DNA of 64,000 bases from Varunaivibrio sulfuroxidans. Lineage in GTDB: Bacteria > Pseudomonadota > Alphaproteobacteria > Rhodospirillales > Magnetovibrionaceae. The position numbers and the translations under genes are program-made. The notes under the pieces were generated by a model. It searched no databases and had not been told where the DNA came from. It was given only the letters and a program-made list of their open reading frames with translations. Each line of letters starts with the position of its first letter. Position 1 is the first letter of the stretch. This document shows positions 43,658-52,513 of the stretch, one piece after another. Where the stretch lies: assembly GCF_029318635.1 (NCBI RefSeq), contig NZ_CP119676.1, positions 884,614 through 948,613 on the forward strand, read 5' to 3'.

Positions 43658-45943
43658 TCAATTGCGCAGCGGTTTTCCGGTCTTAAGAATATGCGCGATC
43701 CGGGCGCGGGTCTGGGGGGTATGCGCCAAGCGTAACAGCGCATCGCGTTCCAGGTCCAGAACACGGTCCGCTTCAAGCGGTTCCGTCATATCGCAATCGC
43801 CGCCGCTGAGCACCCGCGCCAACTGCAAGGCGACCGTTTCATCATGCGCCGTCGCCAAGCCGCGCTTGACGAAATCGTGGATCGCCAAGACCAAGGCCGC
43901 CTTCCCCGTCGGTCCGGGCAAAACCAAGGGCTGTGGAGCGGGCGGCATATAGCCCTCGACCATCTTCAGCGCCCTTTGTTTGGCGTCGAACAAGACCCGA
44001 TCCCGGTTCATGGTGGCCCCGTCGGTGGGGCGCAAGAAGCCCGCCTCGCGCGCCTGTTCGGCGGATTTGGCCACCGTCGCCGTGGCGATCAGTTCGAACG
44101 CCTTCATTACCGGCGGCATCGGTCCTCTGGGCGCGTTCTCGCGAACCGCCCAACGGGACAACATTTCCACACAGCCGCCCCAACCGGGGACGATACCAAC
44201 CCCGGCCTCGACCAACCCGATGTAGGTCTCACTATGGGCCTGTATCGCATCGCAATGCAACACGATCTCGCAACCGCCCCCCAGCGCCATCCCACTGGGC
44301 GCGGCGACAACCGGAAACGGCGCGTGTTTCAACGCCCGATAAACCCTCTGCCCCCGTTTCACCATCCAACGAACGAACGGCCACAGGCCGAATTTCCCGG
44401 CATAATGGAAAAGGCCGATATTCGCCCCGACGGAAAAATTCGCGCCCTCGTTATAGATCACCAGCGCGCGCGGTCCGATCTTCACCACGCGCGCGATCAT
44501 CGCCAACGTCAACGGGTTGATGGTGTTCATCTTGGAATGAAATTCCAGGCATAGCGCACCGTCTCCGATATCCCACAGGCTGGCGGAGCCGTTGGTCGCC
44601 AAAGGCCGGGTGCGGCGCTTGACGTCTTCCAACAGCAGAACTCCCGCCGGGCGCGTCACCGCGATATATCCAGACCCGTCGAAGCGGTGCAGGCGACCAG
44701 CCGAGACCCGGTAAAAACGGCCCTCGCCGACCGCGCTCAAAAAGGACGGTGGGGCGCTCAGGCGCTGCGCCAGCCAATGCGCCCCCAAGCGGTCGATCAA
44801 TTCAAACGGACCGTACTTCCAGTTATAGCCCAGACGCATGGCGCGATCGACGGCATCGATATCATCGCCGATTTCGCCGATCAGCGCCGCCGCGTAGGAC
44901 AGCGTCTTGCCGATCACGGAAAAGGCGTAACGTCCCTCCGGGCTATCGTGGGACATCATCGCCCTGAGGGCGCCCTTGCCCTTTTTCGCCTTAGCCGCCT
45001 TCACCGCCGCCGGAACGGGTCTTTGCGCCGGGCCGTAGGCGCCGGTAGCGAGATCGATCACCTCTTTTTCACGTTTTGCGTTGAGACGATAAAACCCCCC
45101 CTTCCCTTTACGCCCCGTATACCCATCGTCAATCATACGGGACAGGATGTCGGGCGCCTTTCCCAGGGCGTGAAAGGCGTCATCGGACGGAAGGGCGTTT
45201 TCCAAACTGCCCAGAACATGGGGCATCAAATCGAGCCCAACCAGATCGAGCAAGCCGAATACGCCTGTTTTCGGAATGCCCATCGGCCGACCGATGAGGG
45301 CGTCGGCGGTTTCGACATCAATGCCCTGGGCGATCGCCTCGGTCACCGCGCAATGCAGCCAATAGGTTCCAATCCGGTTGGCGATGAAGCCCGGCGTATC
45401 CCGACATGCGATCACCGATTTTCCCATCTTCTGGTCGGCGAAGTTGACCACGGTGTTGATGGCCTCCTGCGCCGTATCCGCCCCCTTGACGATCTCCAAA
45501 AGGCGCATATAGCGCGGCGGATTGAAAAAATGGGTGATTAAAAAGCGTTGCCGGAACGATGGCGGCAAACCTTCGCAGAGCACCGCCAAAGGCAAGGTCG
45601 AGGTGTTCGAAGAGACGATCGCGCCGGGTTTACGCACCGTTTCGATGCGTGCGTAAAGGTCGCGCTTGATGGCGGCGTCCTCGATGACCGCCTCGATAAT
45701 CCAGTCGCAATCGGCAAGCAAATCGAAATCGTCCTCGATACTTCCCGGCGTGATGCGCGCGGCGAAACGTTTGCTCATCAAGGGCGCGGGGTCGGTCTTC
45801 GCCAAGCGGTCGATCGCCTTTCGCGCCGCCCCCGGAACGACGTCGAGAAGCACCACAAGGGCCCCCGCGTTGGCGCCGTGGGCGGCGATCGCCGCCCCCA
45901 TCACGCCGGCGCCGATCACCGCGATTTTTTCAATCTCGGCCAT
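43658..45943 (-). CDS. 3-hydroxyacyl-CoA dehydrogenase/enoyl-CoA hydratase
   Basis: A 761-residue two-activity protein. The NAD-binding domain comes first (IAVIGAGVMGAAIAAHG, with IVSSNTSTLPL and THFFNPPRYM) and the helical dehydrogenase domain follows (DTPGFIANRIG). An enoyl-CoA hydratase/crotonase-like part is at the C-terminal side (LVIYNEGANFSVGANIG, APSGMALGGGCEI). This order is reverse to FadB and typical of many alphaproteobacteria. The ATG at 45943 overlaps the thiolase stop (TAATG). A longer frame into the thiolase gene is spurious. Confidence 0.92.
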   Translation of the reverse strand: MAEIEKIAVIGAGVMGAAIAAHGANAGALVVLLDVVPGAARKAIDRLAKTDPAPLMSKRFAARITPGSIEDDFDLLADCDWIIEAVIEDAAIKRDLYARIETVRKPGAIVSSNTSTLPLAVLCEGLPPSFRQRFLITHFFNPPRYMRLLEIVKGADTAQEAINTVVNFADQKMGKSVIACRDTPGFIANRIGTYWLHCAVTEAIAQGIDVETADALIGRPMGIPKTGVFGLLDLVGLDLMPHVLGSLENALPSDDAFHALGKAPDILSRMIDDGYTGRKGKGGFYRLNAKREKEVIDLATGAYGPAQRPVPAAVKAAKAKKGKGALRAMMSHDSPEGRYAFSVIGKTLSYAAALIGEIGDDIDAVDRAMRLGYNWKYGPFELIDRLGAHWLAQRLSAPPSFLSAVGEGRFYRVSAGRLHRFDGSGYIAVTRPAGVLLLEDVKRRTRPLATNGSASLWDIGDGALCLEFHSKMNTINPLTLAMIARVVKIGPRALVIYNEGANFSVGANIGLFHYAGKFGLWPFVRWMVKRGQRVYRALKHAPFPVVAAPSGMALGGGCEIVLHCDAIQAHSETYIGLVEAGVGIVPGWGGCVEMLSRWAVRENAPRGPMPPVMKAFELIATATVAKSAEQAREAGFLRPTDGATMNRDRVLFDAKQRALKMVEGYMPPAPQPLVLPGPTGKAALVLAIHDFVKRGLATAHDETVALQLARVLSGGDCDMTEPLEADRVLDLERDALLRLAHTPQTRARIAHILKTGKPLRN

Positions 45944-47082
45944 TACACCCGCTCCATCACCGTGGCGATCCCCTGTCCGCCGCCGATACATTGCGTCGCC
46001 AGCGCCCAACGCCCCCCGGTGCGCCCAAGAAGCGCCGCCGCCTTGCCCGTAATCCGCGCCCCCGTCGCCCCCAGGGGATGGCCCAGGGCCAAGGCCCCGC
46101 CGTCGAGGTTGACCTTCGCCGCGTCCAGGCCCAACTCCCGGATCGAGGCGATCGATTGCGAGGAAAACGCCTCGTTCAATTCGACGACATCCACATCGCC
46201 GACCTCGATCCCGGCCCGCGCCAGCGCCTTGCGCGAAGACTCGACAGGGCCGATCCCCATAATTTCCGGGGCGCAGCCCGAGGTCGCTATCCCACGCACG
46301 TAAGCGAGCGGTTCGAGACCGTATTTTTCGGCGTACTCGGCGCTGCACACCAGTACCGCCGTCGCGCCATCGGTCAACGGCGAAGCGGTTCCCGCCGTCA
46401 CCACCCCGTTTTGGTCGAACGCCGGTTTCAGGGTGCTCAGACCTTCCATGTCGGTGCCGGGACGGATACAGCCGTCGGCTTCGACGCGCGCGCCGCCCGG
46501 AGTCGTGATCGAGACAATTTCGTCGCGCAACAATCCGCCTTCCTGAGCGGCGGCGGCCTTGCGGTGGCTTTCAACGGCGAAGCGGTCCTGCGCGTCGCGC
46601 CCAATATCCCATTTCGCCGCGACGTTTTCCGCCGTTTCCCCCATCGACATGTAGGCCTGGGGGTAGCGTTCGGCCAATCCGGGATGGGGCATCGGATTAA
46701 AACCGGTCATTGGAATCCGGCTCATCGATTCGACCCCGGCGCAGATAAACGCCGCGCCAGCGTTCATCTGGATCGCCCCCGCGGCGATATGGATCGCCTG
46801 CATCGACGATCCGCAAAAGCGGTTGACCGTCATCCCCGATACCGAAAGCGGAAGATCGGCGAGAAACCCAACCAAACGACCGATATTGAAACCTTGCTCA
46901 CCTTCGGGAAAGGCGCACCCCAAAATCAAATCTTCGATACTGTCGGGAGCGACGCCGGTGCGCACCATCAGAGCGCGGACGACCTGGGCGGCCAGGTCGT
47001 CGGGTCGGGTTTTCACCAACGCGCCCTTGTTGGCGAAAGTAAACGGTGAGCGGACATAGGCCGCAATCACGACAGGTTTCAT
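45943..47082 (-). CDS. acetyl-CoA acyltransferase (thiolase)
   Basis: A 379-residue thiolase for the last step of beta-oxidation. The nucleophile is C90 in VNRFCGSS; the His is in ALGHPLGATGARI; the second Cys is in QCIGGGQG. N-terminal VIAAYVRSPFTFANKG fits the FadA/FadI group. AAGGAG lies ahead of the start. Its stop overlaps the start of the dehydrogenase/hydratase gene, so the two are translationally coupled. Subunit composition cannot be told from sequence. Confidence 0.94.
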   Translation of the reverse strand: MKPVVIAAYVRSPFTFANKGALVKTRPDDLAAQVVRALMVRTGVAPDSIEDLILGCAFPEGEQGFNIGRLVGFLADLPLSVSGMTVNRFCGSSMQAIHIAAGAIQMNAGAAFICAGVESMSRIPMTGFNPMPHPGLAERYPQAYMSMGETAENVAAKWDIGRDAQDRFAVESHRKAAAAQEGGLLRDEIVSITTPGGARVEADGCIRPGTDMEGLSTLKPAFDQNGVVTAGTASPLTDGATAVLVCSAEYAEKYGLEPLAYVRGIATSGCAPEIMGIGPVESSRKALARAGIEVGDVDVVELNEAFSSQSIASIRELGLDAAKVNLDGGALALGHPLGATGARITGKAAALLGRTGGRWALATQCIGGGQGIATVMERV

Positions 47083-47148
47083 GAACGGGCTCTCCTTAAC
47101 GATGTTGTTTCTTTACGCGCGCGACCACCTCCGTCGCCCGCGCGGTCT

Positions 47149-48840
47149 TTATTCCGGCGCGTCGTTCGGGTTTCGATTTTTCGCCTTTTCCTCGTGCACC
47201 AGTTCTTTTTTCGAGAGTTTTCCGATCAAGGTCTTCGGCAGTTCGTCGCGGAACGCAATCTCGGCCGGACGCTCCATCGGCGTCAGATGCTCGCCGACGA
47301 AGACCTTCAGGGCTTCTTCGTCCACCGCCGCGCCCGGGCGCACTTTGACAAAAGCCTTGGGCACTTGGCCGCGCAGAGGATGATCGATGGCGATGACCGT
47401 CGCTTCCTCAACCTCGGGGTGACGCATCAACACCTCCTCGATATTGCGCGGGTAGACTTTATACCCTCCGGTGATAATGATGTCCTTCAGGCGATCGATC
47501 AAGAAAACATAACCGTCCTCATCCATATAACCGACATCGCCCGTCCTCAACCATTCTCTGTCCAAAACCTGCTGCGTCGCCGCGGTATTTTGCCAGTATC
47601 CGACCATCACCTGGGGGCCGCGAACGACGATTTCGCCTTTTTTTCCGCGTTCCAAAACAACGGTGGGGTCTTCCAGGTCGCGCACCTCGATATCGGTCCC
47701 CGCCAACGCGGGGCCGATCGATCCTGCTTTTTGCACCCCGTCCGGTGGGTTGAACGACACCACCGGCGAGGCTTCGCTGAGGCCATATCCTTCGATCAAG
47801 GGACACCCGGTCAGTCCCTCAAACGTTTCCTTCACCGCCAACGGCAGCGGCGCGCCGCCCGACACGCAATGGCGCAACGAACTGAAATCATGGTTCCGCA
47901 CACGGGGATGGCCCGCCAACGCAGCGTAAACCGTGGGCACGGCGGCGATCAACGTCGCCTTCTTGCGCGAGATCGCCTTCAACAATTGGTCGGCGTCGAA
48001 CCTGGGCAATAAGATAAGCTGCGATCCCGTGGCGATCCCCAAATTCATCAACACGGTCATGGCGTAGACGTGAAAGAACGGGATCACGGCGACAAATTTT
48101 TCCTGACCGTCGCACAGCGCCCCCAGCAAAATACGCACCTGCGCCGTATTCGCACGGAGATTGTAGTGGCTCAGCATCGCCCCCTTGGGGGCGCCGGTGG
48201 TGCCGCCAGTATACTGGATCACCGCAAGATCGCGCCTAGGATCAATCGCGGGCGGCGTGAAAACGCCATCGTTATGGATCAGGGCGTCGAACGCAATATG
48301 CCGTCCGTCTTTGGGCATGGCGGCGATTTCCCGGCGCTTGAAAATCGAAAACAGCCCCTTTTTAACGAAGGGCAAGGCGGCGGCGAACCGACAGACGACA
48401 ATCTTGCCGACATTGCTTTGCGTCACCTTGGACAGCACCGTTTGAAGGTCGAGCGTCAACATGATTTGAATTTTCGAATCGCGGACCTGAAAATCGATTT
48501 GCTCGGCGCTGTACAGTGGGTTGAAGTTGACCACCGTCCCTCCCGCTTTCAAGATCGCGAAATAACCGATCACATAGTAAGGACTGTTGGGCAGACACAA
48601 CCCGACATTGACGCCGCGCCCCACGCCCAAAGACATCAACCCCTTGGCCGCACGATCGACACGCCGGGCGACGGCCCGATAGTTCATGGTGCGACCGAGA
48701 AAATCCAGACATGGCCGGTGCGGCCAGCGGGCCGCGGCATCGTCGAAAATAGCGTGCAGGGGGCCATTCGGAACACGAAATTCCCGCCCGCCGGTATCCG
48801 GCGTTTCGGGTGCGTCCGAGATATTGCTATCGTGCGTCAT
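47149..48840 (-). CDS. fadD: long-chain acyl-CoA synthetase
   Basis: A 563-residue AMP-forming ligase that activates fatty acids with CoA. The P-loop is YTGGTTGAPKGAMLSH; further motifs are GYGLSEASP and TGDVGYMDEDGYVFLIDR with LKDIIITGGYKVYP. The start has GGGAGG five bases upstream. The gene stands 84 bases after the acyltransferase/hydrolase gene and 66 before the thiolase gene. It fits the feeding step for the beta-oxidation genes downstream. Confidence 0.93.
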   Translation of the reverse strand: MTHDSNISDAPETPDTGGREFRVPNGPLHAIFDDAAARWPHRPCLDFLGRTMNYRAVARRVDRAAKGLMSLGVGRGVNVGLCLPNSPYYVIGYFAILKAGGTVVNFNPLYSAEQIDFQVRDSKIQIMLTLDLQTVLSKVTQSNVGKIVVCRFAAALPFVKKGLFSIFKRREIAAMPKDGRHIAFDALIHNDGVFTPPAIDPRRDLAVIQYTGGTTGAPKGAMLSHYNLRANTAQVRILLGALCDGQEKFVAVIPFFHVYAMTVLMNLGIATGSQLILLPRFDADQLLKAISRKKATLIAAVPTVYAALAGHPRVRNHDFSSLRHCVSGGAPLPLAVKETFEGLTGCPLIEGYGLSEASPVVSFNPPDGVQKAGSIGPALAGTDIEVRDLEDPTVVLERGKKGEIVVRGPQVMVGYWQNTAATQQVLDREWLRTGDVGYMDEDGYVFLIDRLKDIIITGGYKVYPRNIEEVLMRHPEVEEATVIAIDHPLRGQVPKAFVKVRPGAAVDEEALKVFVGEHLTPMERPAEIAFRDELPKTLIGKLSKKELVHEEKAKNRNPNDAPE

Positions 48841-48924
48841 GACATCCTCCCGAACCCTCTTTCACGTTTTATAAGTAAGGCGTCTTCTTACGAAGACGAG
48901 CGATCCTTGAGCCCACCCCTGAAA

Positions 48925-51222
48925 TTACGATGTCCCACTGTCGTCGGCCTCCCAGGGTAGCCCCTTCAAAAAATTCGCGACCCGATCCTGAGCGCCCGCG
49001 ATATCTTCCAATAATATGGCATGACGGGTGGAGGGAACGTAAACAAGCGTCTTTTGCGAGCTGCCTAGCCGATCGTGAATGAGCGTCGCGCTTTCGGGAT
49101 CGACGACCGGGTCGCGATCTCCTTGCACAATCAGCGCCGGGCACCGTACCGTGGGTAAAACATGCCGGGTTTCCTCCACCAATTGACGCAATTCGTAAAC
49201 GCCACGCGTCGGGATGTTTTTGTAATTTATCTCGGGATGTTCACTCGCGTTTTCATGAAAGGGCATGACGCCATCGAAAGACGGCAACCATTCGGTCAGG
49301 GTATTCAGACGGTGCACCAGAGGCACGAACGCCATGCGCCGGTCCAAGAAGCGCATCGGCGCGCTGACCACGGCGACGCCCACCAGGGAACGCGGCGCCT
49401 CGCTGGCCAGACGTAACGCCAAAACCCCACCGCCGGAAAATCCGACCACGGCGATTTTTTCGCAAAACGCACCCAATATGGCGCAGCCCCGGCGCACCGA
49501 TTGGAGCCACTCGCGCCAGCTTCGGTGCTGCAAATCCCAAGGTGACGTGCCGTGTCCCGCCAGCCGCACCCCGATCACGGGATGCCCCTTTTGCACCAAT
49601 TTTTCACCGAAGGCGCGCATTTCCGCGGGCGAGGCAAGGAAACCATGAACCAGAACGACGCCGACCGCCGTGATCTCTTTTGGGATCAGCAGAAAAGGCT
49701 CCCCTGAAAGTGTCGCGGTTTCCTTGGCGTTAATCTCGTGGTGGCGTTCCCCCCGATAGTGCGCGTGGTTCCACTGGTGCGCGCGCAATTCGTCGTCGAA
49801 TTGGTCGGACGCCAATTCTTCATCTAGCACCCGTCCCGCCCTTTCGAGGGCGTCGTTCAGGGTCGCGCGGACGGCGGCGATGGGGGCGACCTCGTTGGCG
49901 TAGACCATGATCGGATTGTCAATCCTGATCCGATCGAACGTGCTGTCCGCACTTAAGCTATCCAAAAAACGATACTTGCTTGGCGTCCGTCCGATTAGGC
50001 CGGCCTGTTTGGTGGTCCTGAGAAACTGTTCCAGGGCGTCGCACTGTCCGTCGAGCAAACCACGATAGCTTTCGGGCGCGAGCAGGCTGCGGTGCAGGCC
50101 CACGCCTTCGGCGTTTTGCAGGTTTTTGATGGCCAGATAGAGCGCCTTGTGAAATTCTTCCTTACCGATTTCCCGTCGCCCGGCGGCGACCAGATCTACA
50201 ATCAGGCGTGAGGCGAGGTGGCTGAAATTCACCGTCGTCACCGAATACATCCCGGCCATGTAGGCGTCGCGGATGCGCATCGTTTCGTCCTGTATACAAC
50301 GGTTCATCATTTTTTCCGCCCAACCGACCGCCCCGTCGCGCATGGCGAACAGTTCCTCCAAGGAATCGATACGCTCAAACACGGATTTCAACAGGACGCG
50401 TTCCCACCAGCGCCATTTTTTAGCGGCCATCACCGGTGGCGCAAAGCGGATGTCCATGTCGGTGTCTTTCAGCAGAATATTGCCCTCGATCAGCAACTCT
50501 TCGGAAAAACGCCCCGACATGTCTTTCATCAACAATTCCATGCCCCGATGGAGAATATTCTCCGTCACCCTTAGAGGGTAAAACGTGATGTTGGCGGGCA
50601 CGATCATCGTCGGCTCGCGGGCGCGTTCGAGAAGCTGATCGACGCTCTCCAAGCCCAAGGCGTCCACCCACCTGTGAAGGCGCTCTTCCTCCGCGTGTGC
50701 GTGGACGCTGAGAATGCGATTCTTGAAGGTATCGAGAGTCAAGGCGATCACCGCCGCCCCCCGGTGGTGCTTGCGCCGTTCTTGGGCGACCGGCGAATAA
50801 ACATTGTAGGCCCCCCTTTTATCGAGGACGCGGCGGTCTTTGATCATGCCCCCCTCGGGGAACACGACGATCTTGCGCCCGCGCAAGATTTCGGCGGCCA
50901 AAAACGGCATCAAACCGGCGGTTGTGTTGGGAACCCCCCCGACGCCACGCAGGAATTTCGCGAACATCTCGCTGCCCTCAAAGAGGGTGTGATCGGCGAC
51001 CGAACGGCAATACCGCCCACTGTGCTTATAGACGAGATACGGTGGAATGACCGTTTCGAAACGGGCGAAATGATTGAACAGAAAAATTTGCCCCTGAGCA
51101 AGAAGTTCGGGGGACGAATGCAGTTTTATTTTCAGGCCGAGGTGCCGTTCCAGGCGTGAAAAGGCGCCGACACACCATTCGTAAACACTGGTATTGATCC
51201 TGTAGGCTTCGAGATCGACCAT
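48925..51222 (-). CDS. acyltransferase-alpha/beta hydrolase fusion
   Basis: A 765-residue bifunctional protein. The N-terminal part (about 40-300) is a PlsC-like acyltransferase: FNHFARFETV (HX4E in place of HX4D) and VFPEGGMIKDRR. A helical middle part resembles lipid-related glycerol-phosphate acyltransferases. The C-terminal part (about 540-760) is an alpha/beta hydrolase with VVLVHGFLASPAEM, nucleophile motif GFSGGG, Asp in GDRDPVVD and His in RHAILLED. The start at MVDLEAYR (51222) is chosen by domain fit, with a weak ribosome-binding site; a frame to 51327 exists. It may recycle acyl groups of membrane lipids and feed the following fadD. Function inferred. Confidence 0.82.
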   Translation of the reverse strand: MVDLEAYRINTSVYEWCVGAFSRLERHLGLKIKLHSSPELLAQGQIFLFNHFARFETVIPPYLVYKHSGRYCRSVADHTLFEGSEMFAKFLRGVGGVPNTTAGLMPFLAAEILRGRKIVVFPEGGMIKDRRVLDKRGAYNVYSPVAQERRKHHRGAAVIALTLDTFKNRILSVHAHAEEERLHRWVDALGLESVDQLLERAREPTMIVPANITFYPLRVTENILHRGMELLMKDMSGRFSEELLIEGNILLKDTDMDIRFAPPVMAAKKWRWWERVLLKSVFERIDSLEELFAMRDGAVGWAEKMMNRCIQDETMRIRDAYMAGMYSVTTVNFSHLASRLIVDLVAAGRREIGKEEFHKALYLAIKNLQNAEGVGLHRSLLAPESYRGLLDGQCDALEQFLRTTKQAGLIGRTPSKYRFLDSLSADSTFDRIRIDNPIMVYANEVAPIAAVRATLNDALERAGRVLDEELASDQFDDELRAHQWNHAHYRGERHHEINAKETATLSGEPFLLIPKEITAVGVVLVHGFLASPAEMRAFGEKLVQKGHPVIGVRLAGHGTSPWDLQHRSWREWLQSVRRGCAILGAFCEKIAVVGFSGGGVLALRLASEAPRSLVGVAVVSAPMRFLDRRMAFVPLVHRLNTLTEWLPSFDGVMPFHENASEHPEINYKNIPTRGVYELRQLVEETRHVLPTVRCPALIVQGDRDPVVDPESATLIHDRLGSSQKTLVYVPSTRHAILLEDIAGAQDRVANFLKGLPWEADDSGTS

Positions 51223-51360
51223 CGTGCACACCTGTAGTTTACCGCTTATCAAGACGTAAGCACGTCCCGCCCCTTTTACGCTCAGATATTCTCCTTGGAT
51301 GAGACATCGCCATGCGCAAACACCCAAGAATTCGGGGTAGGTGGCGGCTTCGTGCGCCGC

Positions 51361-52509
51361 TTAAAAATCTTCTGTGCTACCGCGCCGCCCGATGGTCACG
51401 TCACGATGGACGTGCACGCCCAGCAGCAAGCCGAAACCAATCAACAACGTCAGCATGGCCGTCCCGCCGTAGCTGATCAGCGGCAGCGGCACGCCGACCA
51501 CCGGAATGAGACCCATGACCATGGCGATATTGATGAAGACATAGAGAAAAAACGTGGTGCTGACCCCCATCGCCACCATCCGGCCGAAGTGGCTGCGCGC
51601 GCCCAGCGCTATGGCAAAGCCATAGATGACGATCAAAGTGTACAACGCCAGAAGCGTAAGCCCGCCGATCATTCCGAATTCTTCGGCCAGCATGGTGAAA
51701 ATAAAGTCGGTTTGTTTTTCCGGTAAGAAGTTGAGGTGACTTTGACTGCCCATCAAAAATCCCTTGCCAAAGACCCCCCCCGAACCGAAGGCAATCTTGG
51801 ATTGGATGATATGGTATCCGGCGCCCAGGGGATCGTTTTCCGGGTTAAGGAAGGTCAGTACCCGCTGTTTTTGATATTCGTGCAGAAAATGCCAGCCGAC
51901 AGGAGCGGAAATCAAGGCGATCAGGGCGACCACGGCGAACATCCACATGCGCACCCCGGCGACGAAAAAAATGGCGGCGCTGGCCAACAACAGCATTACC
52001 GTGGTGCCCAGGTCGGGTTGACGCAAAATCAACGCCGCCGGCCCAAGCACGATCATGATCGGAGGCAGTAAAAATAAGGGTTGGCGAATTTCGTCCACCG
52101 AGGCGCCGTGAAAATAACGCGCTAACGTCAAGACCATCGCGATCTTCATCAACTCGGACGGCTGCAGGTTGAACGCCCCGAGGTTGATCCAGCGCTGCGC
52201 CCCCATGCCGACGTACCCCGCGACATCGACCGCAATCAGCAAAAACAGGGCGATGCTGTAAATCACATAGGCATAGCGCATCCAAATACGAATATCGATC
52301 AGCGCGACGCCAATCATCAATACGAAGCCGACGGCGAACCGCAGCATCTGGCGCGACGCCCACGGATTGAAACTTCCGCCGCCCGCCGAATATAGCATAA
52401 CAAAGCCAATGCTCGCGGTTAGCACCAAAAGCAGAACGAAAAACCAGTGGATATGCAGAAGCTTTTGCCCGACGGTCATCTGCGATTGGGTAAAACGGCT
52501 GGAATGCAT
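51361..52509 (-). CDS. rodA: rod-shape SEDS glycosyltransferase RodA
   Basis: A 382-residue polytopic peptidoglycan polymerase of the SEDS family, with about ten membrane segments. Signature stretches are GAQRWINLGAFNLQPSELMKI, RQPDLGTTVMLL, ENDPLGAGYHIIQSKIAFGSGG, and PLPLISYGGTAMLT. The start is MHSSRFTQSQ at 52509, four bases after the mrdA stop. It works with PBP2 in side-wall growth. Last gene of the mre operon. Confidence 0.96.
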   Translation of the reverse strand: MHSSRFTQSQMTVGQKLLHIHWFFVLLLVLTASIGFVMLYSAGGGSFNPWASRQMLRFAVGFVLMIGVALIDIRIWMRYAYVIYSIALFLLIAVDVAGYVGMGAQRWINLGAFNLQPSELMKIAMVLTLARYFHGASVDEIRQPLFLLPPIMIVLGPAALILRQPDLGTTVMLLLASAAIFFVAGVRMWMFAVVALIALISAPVGWHFLHEYQKQRVLTFLNPENDPLGAGYHIIQSKIAFGSGGVFGKGFLMGSQSHLNFLPEKQTDFIFTMLAEEFGMIGGLTLLALYTLIVIYGFAIALGARSHFGRMVAMGVSTTFFLYVFINIAMVMGLIPVVGVPLPLISYGGTAMLTLLIGFGLLLGVHVHRDVTIGRRGSTEDF

Positions 52510-52513
52510 AGCG

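Noticed and set aside
45944-46348. N-terminal extension of the hydroxyacyl-CoA dehydrogenase gene
   Set aside because: It runs inside the thiolase gene and is Arg/Gly-rich without family resemblance; the TAATG overlap start fits better.
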